This document shows, in pieces, positions 35,767 through 45,329 of a stretch of DNA of 64,000 nt (within the stretch, counting starts at the first letter, position 1; each line of letters begins with the position of its first letter). The notes beneath the pieces were generated by a model. The model had not been told where the DNA came from and made no database searches. It saw only the letters and a list, made by a program, of their open reading frames with translations. Source of the stretch: JAWKWH01 sp963669285 (GTDB lineage Bacteria > Pseudomonadota > Alphaproteobacteria > Rhizobiales > Rhizobiaceae); NCBI GenBank assembly GCA_963669285.2, contig CAXXSI010000025.1, positions 62,001-126,000 of the forward strand. The letters run 5' to 3'. A program made the position numbers and the translations under genes.

Positions 35767-36964
35767 GTGGCACTGTGTCAGCCGGCCAAAGCCAGATGCA
35801 GGTCAGTGTCGAGCAGATTGCGATGGCCACGAAAACTCCCGAAACCGCGCCAAGGCCAAGCAACGAACCGCCCCATCCCGCCAACGGATAGGTAATCAGC
35901 CAGCCAGCATGCGAAAGCGCGAACTGCGCCGCGAACAGAGACGGTCTTTCATCTGGGGCCGAGCAGGCCGTCAAAAGGCGTCCGACCGGTGTGAGTACGG
36001 CCGAATAGCCAACGCCGGCAACAAGCCAGACCACCAGAATCGTGAACAGCGGCAATTGCCAGAAGATCGCCAGCGAAGTGGCCACCAATGCCGCGATCAT
36101 AAACAATGCGCCGCCGATCATCGCGTTCCGATTGCCGGTTTTCGGCAATAATCGCGGAAGCGCCAATGCCGCCATCATCGACCCGGCACCGAAGAAGGCA
36201 TAGGCCGTGGCGACATCGGTTTCGCCGAGGTCATAGAGTGACCGCATCACGACGACGGTATTGACGATGACCATGGCGCCGGCAGATGCAACGACGAAGT
36301 TCAGCGCCATCAGGCCCCGCAGTTGCGGAAGACTGGCAAACATGCGCAAGCCTCCTGATACCCTTTCGCCAAAGGATTTTTCCGTTCCGCCCGGATGGTT
36401 GGGCACCGGACCGGCGGCGACCAACAGCGCGGACAAGGCAAAACCCGCGGATGTTCCAGCAAACAGCCAGTGAAATGGCATAATTGCCAACAGCGCCGCA
36501 GCGATGACCGGGCTTGCCAGACTTTCCAGATCATATGCCAGCCGCGATAAGGAAAGCGCTTCGGTGTACTCATTTTCGTCGGTCAGGATCTCCGGGATCA
36601 CGGCCTGAAATACCGGTGTGAAAGCTGCTGATGCCGCCTGCAGCACGAATACCAGCACATAGATCTGCCAGACCTGATCAACGAAGGGCAAAAGCAGTGC
36701 GATGGCGGCTCGAAACAGGTCCAGCGCCACGAGAACCTTTTTGTTGGCAAAGCGAGCGGCAATCGCGTTGGCGACCGGCGACACTGTGACATAGGCGATC
36801 ATCTTGATCGCCAGCGCCGTGCCCAAGACGGCGCCGGCTTGTGCCCCGGCCAGGCGATAAGCAAGCAACGCCAGCGCGACGGTCATCAGACCGGCTCCGA
36901 ACAGCGAAACGACCTGCGCGCTGAAAAGCCGCCTGAAGTCCGAATTGCTCAAGGGTCTCAGCAT
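35741..36964 (-). CDS. MFS transporter
   Basis: A 407-residue membrane protein with about 12 hydrophobic segments. The N-terminus (LSNSDFRRLFSAQVVSLFGAGLMTVALALL) resembles the MFS_3/EntS-like exporters. Function and substrate are not readable. It lies tail to tail with the reductase gene, overlapping by 26 bases, and stands alone. Confidence 0.85.
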   Translation of the reverse strand: MLRPLSNSDFRRLFSAQVVSLFGAGLMTVALALLAYRLAGAQAGAVLGTALAIKMIAYVTVSPVANAIAARFANKKVLVALDLFRAAIALLLPFVDQVWQIYVLVFVLQAASAAFTPVFQAVIPEILTDENEYTEALSLSRLAYDLESLASPVIAAALLAIMPFHWLFAGTSAGFALSALLVAAGPVPNHPGGTEKSFGERVSGGLRMFASLPQLRGLMALNFVVASAGAMVIVNTVVVMRSLYDLGETDVATAYAFFGAGSMMAALALPRLLPKTGNRNAMIGGALFMIAALVATSLAIFWQLPLFTILVVWLVAGVGYSAVLTPVGRLLTACSAPDERPSLFAAQFALSHAGWLITYPLAGWGGSLLGLGAVSGVFVAIAICSTLTCIWLWPADTVPPNRPDVAA

Positions 36965-37025
36965 GAGGTCAGATTCTGACTATGTGCCGGAGATTGTGAC
37001 ATCCAGCCTGCTTTCGAAGCGATTC

Positions 37026-37778
37026 CTAGCCTCTGCCAACATAGGGCATGGTTGTAGCCATAACGGTCGTGAACAACACATTGGCATCGAGCGGCAGATT
37101 CGCCATGTGCAATACGGTATTTGCCACATGATCGACATCCATCGTCGCCTCAATTGCGATCTCGCCGCCGGCTTGCGGAACGCCTTTTGTCATCGGCATC
37201 GCCATTTCCGTAAGCGCATTGCCGATATCGATCTGCCCGCATGCAATGTTGAAAGGCCTGCCATCGAGCGCCAGCGTTCTGGTCAGGCCGGTAATCGCGT
37301 GTTTTGTCGCAGTGTAGGGTACAGATCCCGGCCTCGGAACATAGGCCGAAACCGAGCCGTTATTGATGATGCGTCCGCCCTGGGGATCCTGCCGCCGCAT
37401 CTCCCGGAAGGCAGCCCTGGCGCACAGAAACGAACCGGTCAGATTGACGTCTATGATTTTCTGCCAGACATCGACAGGAATTTCGTCAATCATCGTCTTG
37501 GGATAACCGGTACCGGCATTGTTGAACAAAAGGTCCACGCGCCCACACCGCTCGACGGTCTCGGCGAACAGATTGTCGACCTGATCTTCTTTCGTGACAT
37601 CGCAGGCAATCGCCAGGCCGCGCATGCCGCCCCCTGCAGCAGCTACGGCCTCTTCGAGTACCGGGAGCCGCCGTCCGGTAAACACAACCGTCCAACCGTC
37701 GGTCAGCAACGCAGTTGCGACCGATTTGCCGATACCGGTGCCGGCGCCGGTGACGATCGCCACTTTTCGATCAGACAC
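37026..37778 (-). CDS. Short-chain dehydrogenase/reductase (SDR)
   Basis: A 250-residue classical SDR: the NAD(P) motif VTGAGTGIGKSVA near residue 12, NNAGTGYPK for the central strand, Ser in NNGSVSAY and YTATKHAITG with the catalytic Tyr and Lys. It is the usual length. The frame continues upstream to an ATG at 37814, but GTG at 37778 follows GGGAGG at the right distance and gives the normal SDR start. The substrate is unknown; the neighbours do not help. Confidence 0.85.
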   Translation of the reverse strand: MSDRKVAIVTGAGTGIGKSVATALLTDGWTVVFTGRRLPVLEEAVAAAGGGMRGLAIACDVTKEDQVDNLFAETVERCGRVDLLFNNAGTGYPKTMIDEIPVDVWQKIIDVNLTGSFLCARAAFREMRRQDPQGGRIINNGSVSAYVPRPGSVPYTATKHAITGLTRTLALDGRPFNIACGQIDIGNALTEMAMPMTKGVPQAGGEIAIEATMDVDHVANTVLHMANLPLDANVLFTTVMATTMPYVGRG

Positions 37779-37832
37779 TGATACCTCCCAATCAATCCAT
37801 GCATCCAACGACATGGCACAACGGATCGCAAT

Positions 37833-37861
37833 AAAAAAGGGCGGCTACCCGGGAGCCGCCC
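37833..37861 (-). terminator. Rho-independent terminator of the mod operon
   Basis: Read on the minus strand: a perfect 8-bp stem (GGGCGGCT/AGCCGCCC), a 7-base loop and then six T. It lies about 95 bases beyond the modC stop and just before the SDR gene. Confidence 0.8.
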
Positions 37862-37954
37862 GATCCAACCGGTCTCGGGAGGAGGAAAGACCAGCTTGAT
37901 TGCGTTCAGGATGGGACAGCTTCGTTAAATGGTGGTTAAAATACTAACTATTTG

Positions 37955-39052
37955 TTATTCTTGGGATATCATCGCCCGCCGTTCAACTGACACCGATTTA
38001 AGCAGCGCATAAACCTCCAGACCGGCGGTTATCCCAAGCTCGGTGGCCGACTTGCGGGTGATCCGCGAGCGGATCAGTTGATCGGAGGCACGCAATGAAA
38101 CCTCGGCAAAGGCTGTTTCATCGATCTGGATATCCTCGACCGTGCAGCGGATATGGTTCCGAATCGACAAGTCTTTCGGTCGCGCGATCGCAATCGAAAC
38201 GTCGCGGGCCCGGATATGAAGGCGCACCGATTGTCCAGGCCGAAAATCGGCGCCGGCCACCTCGATAGTCTGACCACCAACATCAACTGTCGTCAGGCCG
38301 AATTCGCGATCCGTTTGCCCCGCCGTCCCGTAGACCACGGCACCGGCCTTCTGCCGTCCAAGCGCTGGCCCCAAATCGAGCCGGGCAAACAAGTCGGTGG
38401 TGCCACCGCATGCAATTACCTCACCACCCGACATGACCACCAAAGTGTCGGTCAGGCGGGCCATTTCATCGATCTCGTGACTGACATAGATGATCGGTAT
38501 CCGGGTTTCCTGCCGCAGTGTCTCCAGATAGGGCAAAATCTCCATACGGCGTGAATAATCGAGTGATGAAAGCGGCTCATCCATCAACAATATGGCCGGA
38601 TCCGACAATAGCGCCCGGCCAATCGCCACGCGCTGCCGCTCGCCACCGGAAAGCGTGTCTGGATTGCGATCCAAATGCCCGCCCAGACCAAGCAGTTCGA
38701 CTATCTCATCAAACGGACGGGTTGATTTCCGCTTGCCTGCCCAAGCGGCATAGCTCAGATTTCGCCGAACGCTCATATGCGGGAACAAACGCGCATCCTG
38801 AAACACGAAACCGGTTCGCCGCTTTGCCGGCGGAAGCTCGATGTTCCGACTGCTGTCAAAATAGGTTTGATCGTTGACTTCAATCTGCCCGGCCATCGGA
38901 CGGAGCATGCCGGCAATCATTTTCAGGATGGTGGTTTTTCCCGATCCGGAATGTCCGAACAGCCCGGTTATACCCGGTCCGGCCTCGAAATCGGCACTGA
39001 CCGGAAAACCCCTTCCGGCAAATCCCTCGATGCTGACCCGCAACACGCTCAT
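37955..39052 (-). CDS. modC: ModC, molybdate ABC transporter ATPase
   Basis: A 365-residue ATPase with Walker A GHSGSGKTTILK, signature LSGGERQRVAIGRAL, Walker B ILLMDEPLSSLD and H-loop VSHEIDE. A C-terminal Mop/TOBE domain of about 70 residues (SIRNHIRCTVEDIQIDE...) binds oxyanion and marks ModC. The ATG at 39052 overlaps the modB stop in ATGA; an upstream start at 39088 lies inside modB. Confidence 0.93.
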   Translation of the reverse strand: MSVLRVSIEGFAGRGFPVSADFEAGPGITGLFGHSGSGKTTILKMIAGMLRPMAGQIEVNDQTYFDSSRNIELPPAKRRTGFVFQDARLFPHMSVRRNLSYAAWAGKRKSTRPFDEIVELLGLGGHLDRNPDTLSGGERQRVAIGRALLSDPAILLMDEPLSSLDYSRRMEILPYLETLRQETRIPIIYVSHEIDEMARLTDTLVVMSGGEVIACGGTTDLFARLDLGPALGRQKAGAVVYGTAGQTDREFGLTTVDVGGQTIEVAGADFRPGQSVRLHIRARDVSIAIARPKDLSIRNHIRCTVEDIQIDETAFAEVSLRASDQLIRSRITRKSATELGITAGLEVYALLKSVSVERRAMISQE

Positions 39053-39732
39053 CTGGCCCGACCCCGCCTGATCCGCCGCGCCAGCCATTCGGAGAGGACG
39101 ACGGCGACAACCGCGATCACAATGGACGCGATGATGAGGCGGAGTGCTTCGGCATCGCCCGATGGGCTTTGCAGAAGCGAATAGACCGCCAGCGACAATG
39201 TCTGTGTTTCGCCGGGTATGTTGGAAACAAATGTAATGGTTGCGCCGAATTCGCCTAGCGCCTTGGCAAACCCGAGCATGGTGCCGGCAAGCACGCCGGG
39301 AAGCACCAGCGGCAAGGTCACGGTGAAAAATGCCATCGTCCGCGAAGCGCCCAAGGTAGCTGCGGCTTCCTCCAATCCACGATCAACGGCCTCGATTGAT
39401 AGCCTGATCGGTCTGACCAGCAGCGGAAACGCCATAATTCCCGCCGCCAGGGCTGCACCCGTCCAGCGAAAGGCAAAGCTGAAACCGAACCAGTCATGCA
39501 ACAGGGCGCCGATCAATCCTTTGTTGCCGAACAGCACCAACAATGCATAACCGGTAACCACCGGAGGAACCACCAGGGGCAGGGTGATCATCGCCTGAAC
39601 GAGCGACTTGCCGCGAAAATCATGCCTTGCAAGCAGCCAGGCCACGAAAAACGCAAGCGGTGTTGCAAACAAGGTCGCTACAAATGCCACCTTCGCCGAC
39701 AGCAGGATGATCGAGATCGCCGCCTCACTCAT
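39049..39732 (-). CDS. modB: ModB, molybdate ABC transporter permease
   Basis: A 227-residue inner-membrane permease with five or six helices and the EAA loop EEAAATLGASRTMAFFTVTLP. PLVVPPVVTGYALLVLFG is conserved in ModB. It follows modA by 9 bases and overlaps modC. Confidence 0.94.
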   Translation of the reverse strand: MSEAAISIILLSAKVAFVATLFATPLAFFVAWLLARHDFRGKSLVQAMITLPLVVPPVVTGYALLVLFGNKGLIGALLHDWFGFSFAFRWTGAALAAGIMAFPLLVRPIRLSIEAVDRGLEEAAATLGASRTMAFFTVTLPLVLPGVLAGTMLGFAKALGEFGATITFVSNIPGETQTLSLAVYSLLQSPSGDAEALRLIIASIVIAVVAVVLSEWLARRIRRGRAR

Positions 39733-39741
39733 CTGCCCGGC

Positions 39742-40488
39742 CTATCGATCAACCAAAAAACCATGTTCGGCGAACAGCGCCTGCCCGTCTTCGCCCAACA
39801 GATAATCAAGAAATGCCTTTGCACGCGGATCCCCATTGACCACCGGAGCCGCAACATAGCGTATCGGTGTGTGGCTGCTGGCCGGAAACGTATAGGCTTT
39901 GACAAGTTCCGGCGCGGCGGTCAAATCCGAACCGTACAGAATTGCCGATGAAACTTCGCCCCGGCGCAAATATGCCAATGCAACCCGTACATTTTCGCAG
40001 TAGATCGCATGCGGCAGAACGATGTCGGCGATATCGAGATTCTCCAGCGCCTCGACAGCATATCGCCCGGCAGGCACATGACCGGGATCGCCCATCGCAA
40101 ACCGTCCCGCCACAAGCATTCCATCGAGTTTTTGTGGTGGATTCGATCCCGGCGGATATCCAACGACAAGGGTATTTCCTGCGATCACCTGTGTATCTGT
40201 TTGAGCCGTGTTCCCGCGCTCGTCCAGCCATTCTGTCCATTGTAGGTCTGCCGAGATGAACAGGTCGGCGGGAGCGCCGGCCTCGATTTGCCGGGCAAGA
40301 ACCGAGCTGGCGGCGAAGACAAGGCGAATTTCGCTGTCGCTTTTCTTGCGATATTCCGAGGCAGCAGCTTCGAGAACGTCGCGAAGACTGGCAGCGGCGA
40401 AAACGGTTGGCGTTTCATTGGCCAATGCACCGATTGGCGTTGAAAACAAAAACACCGCGCTGACTATCATTGCAAAAAATCGCAGCAT
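39742..40488 (-). CDS. modA: ModA, molybdate-binding periplasmic protein
   Basis: A 248-residue family 1 binding protein with a signal peptide (cleavage near ALA) and the ModA motifs VFAAASLRDVLEA, FAASSVLARQIEAGAPADLFISAD and GDPGHVPAGRYA. The open frame runs on upstream to 41928 opposite the homospermidine synthase gene, but everything before 40488 is a shadow of that gene: the signal peptide starts at the ATG at 40488. The ribosome site (GGTGAG) is weak. Confidence 0.92.
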   Translation of the reverse strand: MLRFFAMIVSAVFLFSTPIGALANETPTVFAAASLRDVLEAAASEYRKKSDSEIRLVFAASSVLARQIEAGAPADLFISADLQWTEWLDERGNTAQTDTQVIAGNTLVVGYPPGSNPPQKLDGMLVAGRFAMGDPGHVPAGRYAVEALENLDIADIVLPHAIYCENVRVALAYLRRGEVSSAILYGSDLTAAPELVKAYTFPASSHTPIRYVAAPVVNGDPRAKAFLDYLLGEDGQALFAEHGFLVDR

Positions 40489-40611
40489 TCGGCTCACCCG
40501 GCCCCGTTCGAATTCGCGCGGCATTGCGCGAAATTTCATCTGTGATAACGAGAGCATGGCTGTCAACGCGCTCATGGCCGCGTTTGGAAAAGTTGAGCAG
40601 GAAAAACTGAA

Positions 40612-42057
40612 ATGGCGAAAAAGAAATGGCCGACTTACGGCGAAATAACGGGCCCAATCGTAATGATTGGTTTCGGTTCCATCGGGCGCGGTACACTGCC
40701 CCTGATCGAGCGCCATTTTAAGTACGACAAATCGCGATTTGTGGTCGTCGATCCTCGTGACGACGACAAGGATTTGATGGACAAGCACGGTCTTCGTCAC
40801 GTCAAGAAAGCGCTGACACCCAGAAATTTCAAGAAAATCCTCAAGCCGTTGCTCACCGAAGGCGGCGGGCAGGGGTTTTGCGTCAATCTGTCGGTCGATA
40901 CCGGTTCGCTCGACATCATGAGTTTTTGCAGATCGATCGGAGCGCTCTACATCGATACAGTGGTCGAACCCTGGCTCGGCTTCTACTACAACGATGAAGT
41001 CGACAATGCAGATCGCACCAACTACGCGCTGCGCCAGCCGGTCCGCCTCGAGCAAAAGAACGCGCCCGGTGGCACAACCGCAGTCTCCTGCTGTGGCGCC
41101 AATCCAGGCATGGTCTCCTGGTTCGTCAAGCAGGCGCTGGTCAACCTCGCCGACGACATTGGCCTGAAATACAAGGAACCAGGGCCCGACGACCGCCAGG
41201 GCTGGGCCAAGCTGATGAAACGTGTCGGTGTTAAAGGCATACACATCGCTGAACGCGACACCCAGCGAGCAAAGCAGCCCAAAGCGTTGAACGAATTCTG
41301 GAATACTTGGTCGGCCGATGGCTTTATCGCGGAGGGGTTGCAGCCCGCCGAATTGGGTTGGGGAACGCACGAGAAGTGGAAACCCCGAAATGCCCGTTCG
41401 CAGAAGCGCGGCAACAAGGCGGCCATCTTTCTCGAGCAGCCGGGCGCCAATACCAGGGTACGGACCTGGTGTCCGACGCCCGGACCGCAATACGGCTTTC
41501 TGGTCACCCACAACGAGTCCATCTCGATTGCGGATTTTTTCACCGTCCGCGACAAGGCCGGCAAGGTGACCTACCGGCCGACCTGCCACTATGCGTACCA
41601 TCCGGCCAATGACGCCGTGCTTTCGATGCATGAGATGTTCGGCAATGGTGGCAAGGCACAGCCTGTTCTGAAAGTGTTGGAAGAGTACGAAATCGCCGAT
41701 GGCATTGATGAGCTGGGAGTGCTGCTCTACGGCCACAAGAAGAACGCCTATTGGTTTGGGTCCCAGCTTTCCGTAGAGGAAACCCGAGAACTGGCGCCTT
41801 ATCAAAACGCCACCGGTCTGCAGGTCACCTCGGCAGTGCTCGCCGGTATGGTCTGGGCCCTGGAAAATCCTCAGGCCGGCATCGTCGAAACCGATGAGAT
41901 GGACTACCGCCGCTGCCTGGAAGTGCAATTGCCATATCTTGGCCCGGTCAAGGGTTATTATACCGATTGGAATCCGCTTTCGGATCGACCCGGCCTATTC
42001 GATGAAGAGCTGGATCGCAGGAATCCGTGGCAGTTCAAAAACGTGCTGGTGCGTTAG
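40612..42057 (+). CDS. hss: Homospermidine synthase
   Basis: A 481-residue enzyme of the alphaproteobacterial homospermidine synthase family, which joins two aminobutyl groups, normally from putrescine, in an NAD-dependent reaction. The N-terminal dinucleotide site is VMIGFGSIGRGTLP; VDTGSLDIMSFC, CGANPGMVSW, TWCPTPGPQYGF and YHPANDAVLSMHEM are family segments. Homospermidine is a major polyamine in many Rhizobiales. The gene is divergent from modA. It may be followed by the SRPBCC gene after about 80 bases. Confidence 0.93.
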   Translation: MAKKKWPTYGEITGPIVMIGFGSIGRGTLPLIERHFKYDKSRFVVVDPRDDDKDLMDKHGLRHVKKALTPRNFKKILKPLLTEGGGQGFCVNLSVDTGSLDIMSFCRSIGALYIDTVVEPWLGFYYNDEVDNADRTNYALRQPVRLEQKNAPGGTTAVSCCGANPGMVSWFVKQALVNLADDIGLKYKEPGPDDRQGWAKLMKRVGVKGIHIAERDTQRAKQPKALNEFWNTWSADGFIAEGLQPAELGWGTHEKWKPRNARSQKRGNKAAIFLEQPGANTRVRTWCPTPGPQYGFLVTHNESISIADFFTVRDKAGKVTYRPTCHYAYHPANDAVLSMHEMFGNGGKAQPVLKVLEEYEIADGIDELGVLLYGHKKNAYWFGSQLSVEETRELAPYQNATGLQVTSAVLAGMVWALENPQAGIVETDEMDYRRCLEVQLPYLGPVKGYYTDWNPLSDRPGLFDEELDRRNPWQFKNVLVR

Positions 42058-42137
42058 CGTGCACCCGCAGCGGTGCGTGGCAATCGCACCCAAGAAGACA
42101 GACAGGCCGGGTGGGTAGCGGTAACAGGAGCAGTCCA

Positions 42138-42674
42138 GTGAAACTATTAAAGCGCATAATCGTCGGCATCATTGTTTTGGTCGTCGTATTGGTGGCGGTC
42201 GCTTATGTACTCCCCCGTCACGTTTCGGCCGAACGCGATATCGTCATCGATGCAACACCGGAAAAGATTTTCCCGTTGGTCAACGATCTGAAGGCATTCA
42301 ACGAATGGTCGCCCTGGACGAAAATTGATCCCGATATGAAGGTCACCTATTCCGGTCCCGAATCGGGGGTTGGTCAGAAGTCCGCATGGGAAAGCGATCA
42401 CAGCAGCGTCGGCAACGGTTCTCAGGTGATTGTCGCGTCGGAGGAAAACAAGCGCGTCGAAACGACACTTGATTTTGGCAATCAGGGTACCGCAAATGCC
42501 GTCTTCGAATTGGCGCCGGATGGCGGCGGTACGAAAGTCACATGGAGCTTCGAGAGCGATCTCGGCATGAATCCCGTCAGCCGCTACTTCGGACTGATGA
42601 TCGATGACTGGGTGGGCGCCGACTATGAAAAGGGCCTGGCGTCACTCAAGGCGGCAGTGGAATCGGCGGAGTGA
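42138..42674 (+). CDS. SRPBCC/polyketide-cyclase-like protein with N-terminal membrane anchor
   Basis: A 178-residue protein: one hydrophobic N-terminal segment (residues 4-24), then a START-like SRPBCC domain beginning SAERDIVIDATPEKIFPLVND with FNEWSPWTKID. Such domains bind hydrophobic ligands. The frame extends upstream, but GTG at 42138 follows AGGAG and gives a membrane anchor at the very start. Function unknown. Confidence 0.75.
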   Translation: MKLLKRIIVGIIVLVVVLVAVAYVLPRHVSAERDIVIDATPEKIFPLVNDLKAFNEWSPWTKIDPDMKVTYSGPESGVGQKSAWESDHSSVGNGSQVIVASEENKRVETTLDFGNQGTANAVFELAPDGGGTKVTWSFESDLGMNPVSRYFGLMIDDWVGADYEKGLASLKAAVESAE

Positions 42675-42744
42675 TCACGGTCTTGCTTTCGCCAAACTAG
42701 GCCGTAAGAATCCCTTCGTCAGGCACGAGGAGAGGTGACGTCAT

Positions 42745-43110
42745 ATGAATTTCAAACGGATTCTGGCCGGTTTTTCGGCCGCGATGATGGTTGCGGGTTG
42801 CTCAGTATCCGGCCCGGGTTCGCCACCGCGGATCAGCCAGCCCACAGGCGTCGACGGTGAATGGGTTGGAACCGATGGTGTCGCTATTTCCAGCTTCAAC
42901 GGCGGACAGTTCCGCAGCACTGCAACAGATACCGGCCAGCTGCTGGCGACCGGTAACTATCGCTATGTCAGCCAGGAATTGGTCGAAATCACAATCAATT
43001 CGATTATTCGCCAAACCACCAGCAAGGCCAATTGCGCTCTGGTATCGGATCGGCAGTTGAACTGCACGAGCGGCACCGGCGCCCAGTTTACGCTTGTCAG
43101 ACGAGCCTGA
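42745..43110 (+). CDS. Outer-membrane lipoprotein, Omp10 family
   Basis: A 121-residue lipoprotein with a lipobox ending VAGC near residue 19 and a mature part of about 100 residues. From memory it closely resembles the Brucella Omp10 lipoprotein: the segments GEWVGTDGVAISSFNGGQF and TTSKANCALVSDRQLNCTS have clear counterparts there, including the two cysteines that may form a disulfide. It is 18 bases upstream of a zinc peptidase gene and within 5 kb of hemH. The function in the envelope is structural or unknown. Confidence 0.82.
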   Translation: MNFKRILAGFSAAMMVAGCSVSGPGSPPRISQPTGVDGEWVGTDGVAISSFNGGQFRSTATDTGQLLATGNYRYVSQELVEITINSIIRQTTSKANCALVSDRQLNCTSGTGAQFTLVRRA

Positions 43111-43128
43111 CCGCGAGCGGCTGTTTTC

Positions 43129-43806
43129 GTGATATTTCTGGTTGCGGCAGTATTTCTCGCCATCGTTGTCGGTCCGCAACTTTGGGTTCGACAGACGATC
43201 AGAAGACACGCTGCAGACCGCCCTGATTTGCCGGGAACCGGCGGCGAACTGGCCCGTCACCTGATCGGACACTTCAATTTGCAAGGCGTAACCGTCGAGG
43301 TCACCGACCGCGGCGATCACTACGATCCCGATGCCAAGGTCGTTAGACTTCTGCCACAGCATCATGATGGGCAATCCCTGTCGGCCGCCGCGGTTGCTGC
43401 CCATGAAGTATCGCATGCGTTACAGGACGCACGCGGCGAACCGATGTTGGCGCTGCGCCAAAGACTGGCGAAATTCGCTGCCGTAACCGACCGGTTTGCC
43501 GGCTTTTTCTTTCTTGCAGCGCCGGTTTTGGCGGCTCTGGCCCGTGTTCCCGCAGCATTTATCGCGGTGATCGCCATTGGCGTGGCGCTGCTGGGTATAC
43601 GCGTGATCGTCAATCTGGTGACGTTGCCGGTCGAATTTGACGCGAGTTTCTCAAAGGCGTTGCCGATACTCGAGGAGGGAAAATATCTCAACGAGGAAGA
43701 CATGCCTGCAGTCCGCAATGTACTCAAGGCAGCCGCTTGGACATATGTTGCCGGAGCGCTGATGTCACTCGTCAACATTGCCTACTGGATCAGGCTGTTG
43801 AGATAG
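43129..43806 (+). CDS. Membrane zinc metallopeptidase (YugP-like)
   Basis: A 225-residue membrane protein with an N-terminal helix and two or three helices in the C-terminal half. AAHEVSHALQDARGE contains the HEXXH zinc motif (HEVSH). Length and layout fit the putative neutral zinc metallopeptidases of the YugP family. The start is GTG at 43129, 18 bases after the omp10-like stop; the ribosome site is modest. Its substrates are not known. Confidence 0.8.
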   Translation: MIFLVAAVFLAIVVGPQLWVRQTIRRHAADRPDLPGTGGELARHLIGHFNLQGVTVEVTDRGDHYDPDAKVVRLLPQHHDGQSLSAAAVAAHEVSHALQDARGEPMLALRQRLAKFAAVTDRFAGFFFLAAPVLAALARVPAAFIAVIAIGVALLGIRVIVNLVTLPVEFDASFSKALPILEEGKYLNEEDMPAVRNVLKAAAWTYVAGALMSLVNIAYWIRLLR

Positions 43807-43943
43807 ATCCCGGCCACAAAAACGCTTCTCTTGATCCGAGTTGCGCCAAACGCACCTCACCAGGTCCTACGCCCTTCGGCTGACTTGATCACATAGCCGT
43901 CTTCACACAAAGGTATGTGCCTACGCCAACAGAGAACGACAAG

Positions 43944-45188
43944 ATGACGGATTATTATGACGACCGGGAAACGCAGGCACCACAGTCACGCGAAAGCGCG
44001 CTCTTCGACCGTCTGAAAAAACATCTTGCCGACGCCGTCAACAGAGCCCCCGGCCTTTCGGCCTGGCTCGAAGGCCACGATTTGTCAACCATTCAAAGCC
44101 GCCAGGCACTGGCGAAGTTACCGGTGCTGCGAAAATCGGACCTGATGGAATTGCAGGCGGCCAATCCGCCTTTCGGTGGATTCGTCGACATGACAGCGCT
44201 GGCGGGCAACCGGGTATTCGTATCCCCCGGACCGATTTTCGAACCCCAGGGCGCTGGCGCGGATCCGTGGAACGCGGCACGCGCGTTTCACGCCGCCGGC
44301 ATCCGTCCCGGCAACATGGTCCACAACGCGTTTGCCTACCACATGACGCCTGGAGGTTTTATTCTTGACGAGGGTGCACGTGCCCTGGGCTGCACCGTGT
44401 TTCCGGCCGGTGTCGGCAATACCGACATGCAGGTCGACGCTGCCGCGGCACTGAAGCCGGACGTCTATTGCGGAACTCCGGACTTTCTCAAGGTCATGCT
44501 AGAAAAGGCGGCAGAAACCGGAATGGACCTGTCTTCGTTTCGCCGGGCACTTGTTTCAGGCGGCGCGCTGTTTCCGTCCCTGCGCGAAGAGTATCTGAAC
44601 AGCGGCATCCGTGTTTTGCAATGCTACGCGACCGCCGAATGCGGTGTCATCGCCTATGAAACGACCGACAGCGACGGCAATCCCAATCCGGGGATGATTC
44701 TCAATGAAGATATCATTGTCGAAATCGTCACGCCGGGAACGGGTGATCCCGTCGCCGAGGGGGAAGTAGGAGAAGTGGTTGTGACCACTTTCAACTCTGC
44801 CTACCCACTCGTCCGCCTGGGCACGGGCGATCTGTCGGCAGTACTGTCGGGTGCGTCGCCGTGTGGCCGCACCAACACCCGCATCAAGGGGTGGATGGGC
44901 CGTGCTGACCAGCGCACCAAGATCAAGGGCATGTTTGTTGATCCGAAACAGGTTGCCGATATCGTCAAATCCCACCCCGAAATCCGAAAGGCGCGCTTGG
45001 TGGTATCGCGTGATGGGGATCGCGACGCCATGATTTTCCGGATCGAAGCCGATGAAGGCGATCCGGACGCAATTGGTCAAACAATGCGCGAAATCACCAA
45101 GCTTGGCGGGGCGGTCGAAATGGTAACTCCTGGTTCGCTGCCCAATGACGGGCTGGTGATTGCCGACGAACGCGACTATTCGAAATAG
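43944..45188 (+). CDS. PaaK-like acyl-CoA ligase/adenylate-forming enzyme
   Basis: A 414-residue protein of the phenylacetate-CoA ligase family. PDVYCGTPDFLKVMLEKA, SGGALFPSLREEY, LQCYATAECGVIAYET and the C-terminal GRADQRTKIKGMFVDPKQV are clear family segments. The usual Ser/Thr/Gly-rich phosphate loop (SSGTTGKP type) is absent: the matching place reads VSPGPIFEPQG. The substrate is not known and true ATP-dependent ligase activity may be altered. The ATG at 43944 follows GAGAACG; an upstream GTG at 43917 is less likely. Confidence 0.8.
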   Translation: MTDYYDDRETQAPQSRESALFDRLKKHLADAVNRAPGLSAWLEGHDLSTIQSRQALAKLPVLRKSDLMELQAANPPFGGFVDMTALAGNRVFVSPGPIFEPQGAGADPWNAARAFHAAGIRPGNMVHNAFAYHMTPGGFILDEGARALGCTVFPAGVGNTDMQVDAAAALKPDVYCGTPDFLKVMLEKAAETGMDLSSFRRALVSGGALFPSLREEYLNSGIRVLQCYATAECGVIAYETTDSDGNPNPGMILNEDIIVEIVTPGTGDPVAEGEVGEVVVTTFNSAYPLVRLGTGDLSAVLSGASPCGRTNTRIKGWMGRADQRTKIKGMFVDPKQVADIVKSHPEIRKARLVVSRDGDRDAMIFRIEADEGDPDAIGQTMREITKLGGAVEMVTPGSLPNDGLVIADERDYSK

Positions 45189-45329
45189 CCGTCAATTTGC
45201 AGAATTGCCGACTGGCCACTTGCATATGCGCGAAGGCGGTGGAAACATCAGTCCGCAGTCTATTGCCGTAAAGATGCTGACACATTCCCGTGCAACGGAA
45301 TTCGCATCTAATTACCGGGAGGCCAAATC

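Noticed and set aside
40489..41928. Long minus-strand open frame joined in frame to modA (480 extra codons)
   Set aside because: It is the antisense of the homospermidine synthase gene, which has clear family motifs; the modA signal peptide begins at 40488.
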